Shown: one piece after another, positions 7,582 through 9,019 of the stretch | Position numbering within the stretch: position 1 is the stretch's first letter | Layout of the letters: the number at the start of each line of letters is the position of its first letter | DNA from: Bacteroidales bacterium UBA4284 | GTDB taxonomy: Bacteria > Bacteroidota > Bacteroidia > Bacteroidales > UBA932 | DNA: 9,019 nucleotides | Direction of reading: 5' to 3' | Assembly (NCBI GenBank): GCA_002395925.1 | Contig: DGVM01000141.1 | Span: forward strand, 1-9,019 | Made by a program: the position numbers and the translations under genes | The notes under the pieces: generated by a model | Databases searched by the model: none | The model's input: only the letters and a program-made list of their open reading frames with translations | What the model was told of the DNA's origin: nothing

Positions 7582-7833
7582 ATGAGTAAGAAAGACAAGT
7601 TGATCGAGCGTTTTAAGCGCTTGCCTTCCGATTTTACTTTTGATGAGCTGGTTACGCTGCTTGGATATATGGGCTATGAATTGGATAATAGAGGTGCGAC
7701 ATCAGGTTCGCGTATCAGGTTCAAGAATGGCCATGACAAGATAGATATGCATAAGCCTCATCCTGGGAGCATAATAAAGGAGAAAACGTTGTATAATATA
7801 TATAAGTTTCTGAAACTTAATGGCTTGATGTGA
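7582..7833 (+). CDS. hicA: HicA family toxin (mRNA interferase)
   Basis: An 83-residue basic protein of the HicA type, a dsRBD-like RNase that cleaves mRNA when not bound by HicB. It has the opening LPSDFTFDELVTLLGYMGYEL (about residues 14-34), the SGSRIRF strand (41-47) and the HKPHPG motif (57-62) followed by a IIKEKTLYNIYKFLKLNGL helix. The frequent GSHH sequence with the catalytic histidine is replaced here by GSRI, so His57 or His60 of HKPHPG would be the likely catalytic residue, as in the subfamily with this motif (inference). By hand count its GC is 39% (99 of 252 bases), far below the 58-62% of sampled lines in comM and tsaE, which fits horizontal acquisition. The frame is open far upstream, but that is comM shadow sequence. 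The partner hicB starts one base after this stop, the usual toxin-first hicAB order. Confidence 0.88.
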   Translation: MSKKDKLIERFKRLPSDFTFDELVTLLGYMGYELDNRGATSGSRIRFKNGHDKIDMHKPHPGSIIKEKTLYNIYKFLKLNGLM

Positions 7834-7834
7834 T

Positions 7835-8164
7835 ATGGGAACGTTGAACTATAAAGGCTATACCGCCAGTATTGAATACTCTCAACACGATAATTGTTTC
7901 GTTGGAGAAGTTCTCGGACTAAGAAAAAACTGTATTCTTTTTGAAGGTCGTTCTATAGACGAACTGGAGAAAGATTTCAAAGACGGTGTTGATTCATATC
8001 TGGAAGCATGTCGTCTTGACGGAACAGAGCCGGAAAAGCCTTACAGCGGTAAACTGCTGGTACGTTTGGCTTCTGACCTTCACTGCGAAGCGGCAGCACG
8101 CGCCGCAAGCCTGGGCATAAGCCTCAATGAATTTATCAACCGTGCTGTAAAGAATGCCTTATGA
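7835..8164 (+). CDS. hicB: HicB family antitoxin with ribbon-helix-helix DNA-binding domain
   Basis: A 109-residue HicB antitoxin that should neutralise HicA and repress the shared promoter. The N-terminal HicB domain (about 1-65) shows YKGYTASIEYS, the FVGEVLGL strand and DELEKDFKDGVDSYLEAC. After a short linker, residues 71-109 (SGKLLVRLASDLHCEAAARA, then SLGISLNEFINRAVKNA) form a ribbon-helix-helix DNA-binding domain. GC content is uneven: about 37% in the first 146 bases and about 50% in the remaining 184, so the DNA-binding part looks more host-like than the toxin-binding part. Translation is probably coupled to hicA (one-base gap). Its stop overlaps the tsaE start as ATGA. Confidence 0.88.
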   Translation: MGTLNYKGYTASIEYSQHDNCFVGEVLGLRKNCILFEGRSIDELEKDFKDGVDSYLEACRLDGTEPEKPYSGKLLVRLASDLHCEAAARAASLGISLNEFINRAVKNAL

Positions 8165-8577
8165 CTACAATCAGAATAGAATCCCTTTATGATCTCGACC
8201 GTGCCGCCCGCGAGTTTCTCGAGGCGATAGGCGACAGCCGCCTTGTTGCGTTCTATGCGCCGATGGGTGCCGGAAAGACTACTTTCACTACCGCTGTCTG
8301 CAAGGCTCTCGGAGTCCGCGAAGATGCCGTCAGTTCTCCGACGTTCGCTATTGTCAACGAATATCGCACGGCAGCCGGGGAACCTTTGTATCATTTTGAT
8401 TTTTACAGAATTGATACTCCGCAGGAAGCACTCGACATAGGTCTGTACGACTATCTCGACAGCGGTGCGCTGTGCCTTATGGAGTGGCCAGAGAACATAG
8501 AACCCCTGCTGCCGGAAGAGACACTCAAAGTCCGCATCTCCGTCGAGCCCGACGGCTCCCGCCTGATTGTTTTTTAG
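8161..8577 (+). CDS. tsaE: tRNA threonylcarbamoyladenosine biosynthesis ATPase TsaE
   Basis: A 138-residue P-loop ATPase of the TsaE (YjeE) family. With TsaB and TsaD it supports transfer of threonylcarbamoyl to A37 of ANN-decoding tRNAs (the t6A modification) in the cytoplasm; it is usually essential. Visible motifs are the Walker A APMGAGKTT (33-41, with alanine where the first glycine is usual), SSPTFAIVNEY (58-68), the HFDFYRI block (78-84) and the LMEWPENI block (106-113) with the conserved E-W pair. Length is normal for the family. The start is set by the ATGA overlap with hicB; no Shine-Dalgarno site is visible, so translation probably depends on hicB translation. No obvious separate promoter was recognised inside hicB, so it may be co-transcribed with hicAB. 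A strong terminator follows 25 bases after the stop. Confidence 0.93.
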   Translation: MTTIRIESLYDLDRAAREFLEAIGDSRLVAFYAPMGAGKTTFTTAVCKALGVREDAVSSPTFAIVNEYRTAAGEPLYHFDFYRIDTPQEALDIGLYDYLDSGALCLMEWPENIEPLLPEETLKVRISVEPDGSRLIVF

Positions 8578-8602
8578 CAAGCCTGTACCATCATAGAGTA
8601 AA

Positions 8603-8636
8603 AAAAACTGCCGGGGCAAACGCCTCGGCAGTTTTT
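8603..8636. terminator. Bidirectional intrinsic terminator between tsaE and rpsC
   Basis: A perfect-register hairpin with arms 8603-8617 and 8622-8636 around the loop AAAC. The core stem pairs ACTGCCGGGGC with GCCTCGGCAGT (one G-T wobble) and is extended by an A-run on the left facing a T-run on the right. Each strand therefore has a GC-rich stem followed by a U-tract, so it can stop transcription of tsaE from the left and rpsC from the right. Confidence 0.88.
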
Positions 8637-8654
8637 ATAATGAGTGTAAGAGTA

Positions 8655-9019
8655 TTACCTCCTCTCGTCGCGACGTCCGCCACGGCGGTCGCCACGGCCA
8701 CGACGGTCACCACCACGGCGGTCTCCGCGAGGAGCGCCGGCGGCCTGTGCGTTTGCTGCAGCGAGGGCGGCAGGAGTAAGATCCTGACGGCCATATTTCT
8801 CACCGTTGCAAATCCACACCTTGATACCGAGGGTACCGACCTTGGTGTTGGCTACTGCAAGAGCGTAGTCGATGTCTGCGCGGAAGGTGTGCAGAGGGGT
8901 ACGACCCTCTTTGAACATCTCGCTGCGTGCCATTTCGGCTCCGCCTACACGGCCTGCGATCTGAATCTTGATGCCTTCTGCACCGACACGCATGGTGTTG
9001 GCGATGGCCATCTTGATGG
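8655..9019 (-). CDS. rpsC: 30S ribosomal protein S3, C-terminal half, 5' end beyond window
   Basis: The visible ~120 residues match the C-terminal domain of ribosomal protein S3: [18 protein letters not shown], then [20 protein letters not shown], then [23 protein letters not shown]3 sits in the head of the small subunit at the mRNA entry channel, and full-length proteins are typically 210-250 residues, so about half is missing. The reading frame continues to the window edge, and the ATG at 9009-9011 is internal. After the conserved core there is an alanine-rich linker and a final tail of about 26 residues made of GDRRG-type units, very arginine- and glycine-rich. Downstream of the stop there is no rplP: within 18 bases comes a terminator hairpin and then convergent tsaE, which departs from the conserved rpsC-rplP-rpmC order. 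Confidence 0.95.
   Translation of the reverse strand, partial: IKMAIANTMRVGAEGIKIQIAGRVGGAEMARSEMFKEGRTPLHTFRADIDYALAVANTKVGTLGIKVWICNGEKYGRQDLTPAALAAANAQAAGAPRGDRRGGDRRGRGDRRGGRRDERR
8658..8735 (-). repeat. Low-complexity arginine/glycine repeat in the rpsC 3' end
   Basis: This stretch encodes the S3 tail, with GDRRG occurring three times plus variants. At the DNA level CCACGGCGGTC occurs identically at 8680-8690 and 8713-8723, 33 bases apart. The pattern suggests short tandem duplications that keep the reading frame. Confidence 0.6.

Noticed and set aside
8257..8283. Non-canonical Walker A of TsaE (alanine in place of the first glycine) as a sign of inactivity
   Set aside because: The essential GAGKTT part is intact and the remaining TsaE motifs are conserved, so the protein is most likely active.
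8655..8735. RGD tripeptides in the S3 tail as integrin-binding motifs
   Set aside because: S3 is a cytoplasmic ribosomal protein and the tripeptides arise from the arginine/glycine repeat, so adhesion is not a sensible reading.

Overview
The window looks like a chromosomal segment of an uncultured or little-studied Bacteroidales bacterium. Reasons: a DUF2723 membrane protein, promoters of the TAnnTTTG type instead of the E. coli -10 box, almost no Shine-Dalgarno sequences, and Bacteroidetes-like versions of ComM, TsaE and ribosomal protein S3. Base composition is GC-rich (58% and 62% in two 60-base lines counted in comM and tsaE). A toxin-antitoxin cassette is distinctly AT-richer. No tRNA, rRNA, CRISPR array, IS element or phage gene was seen.

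Layout. (1) 1-2888, plus strand: the C-terminal part of a large DUF2723 (putative protein O-glycosyltransferase) gene, cut by the left edge, overlapping by ATGA with a GNAT-fold acyltransferase gene. (2) 2885-4617, minus strand: an AMP-forming acyl ligase followed by an acyl carrier protein, converging on the GNAT gene so that the two stop codons overlap. (3) 4618-4797: an intergenic region carrying outward-facing promoters. (4) 4798-7543, plus strand: an unrecognised cysteine-rich lipoprotein, then comM/yifB (Mg-chelatase-like AAA+ ATPase) one base later. (5) 7544-8577, plus strand: a HicA toxin / HicB antitoxin pair with its own promoter and a palindromic candidate operator, the antitoxin overlapping tsaE by ATGA. 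(6) 8603-8636: a strong hairpin terminator usable from both sides. (7) 8655-9019, minus strand: the C-terminal half of rpsC (ribosomal protein S3), running off the right edge.

How the genes fit together. The ligase and carrier protein most likely activate and carry an acyl chain. The neighbouring GNAT-fold protein may use such an acyl donor, possibly in aminolipid or ceramide-type lipid synthesis (inference only). HicAB and the tRNA t6A-modification gene tsaE appear to be read as one operon, which would put an essential gene behind an autoregulated toxin-antitoxin promoter. The most unexpected structural point is that rpsC is not followed by rplP: the S10 ribosomal gene order stops at rpsC with a terminator and a convergent tsaE. 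Most of the window is otherwise ordinary housekeeping sequence. The unusual points are local arrangements and not a clearly new multi-gene system.
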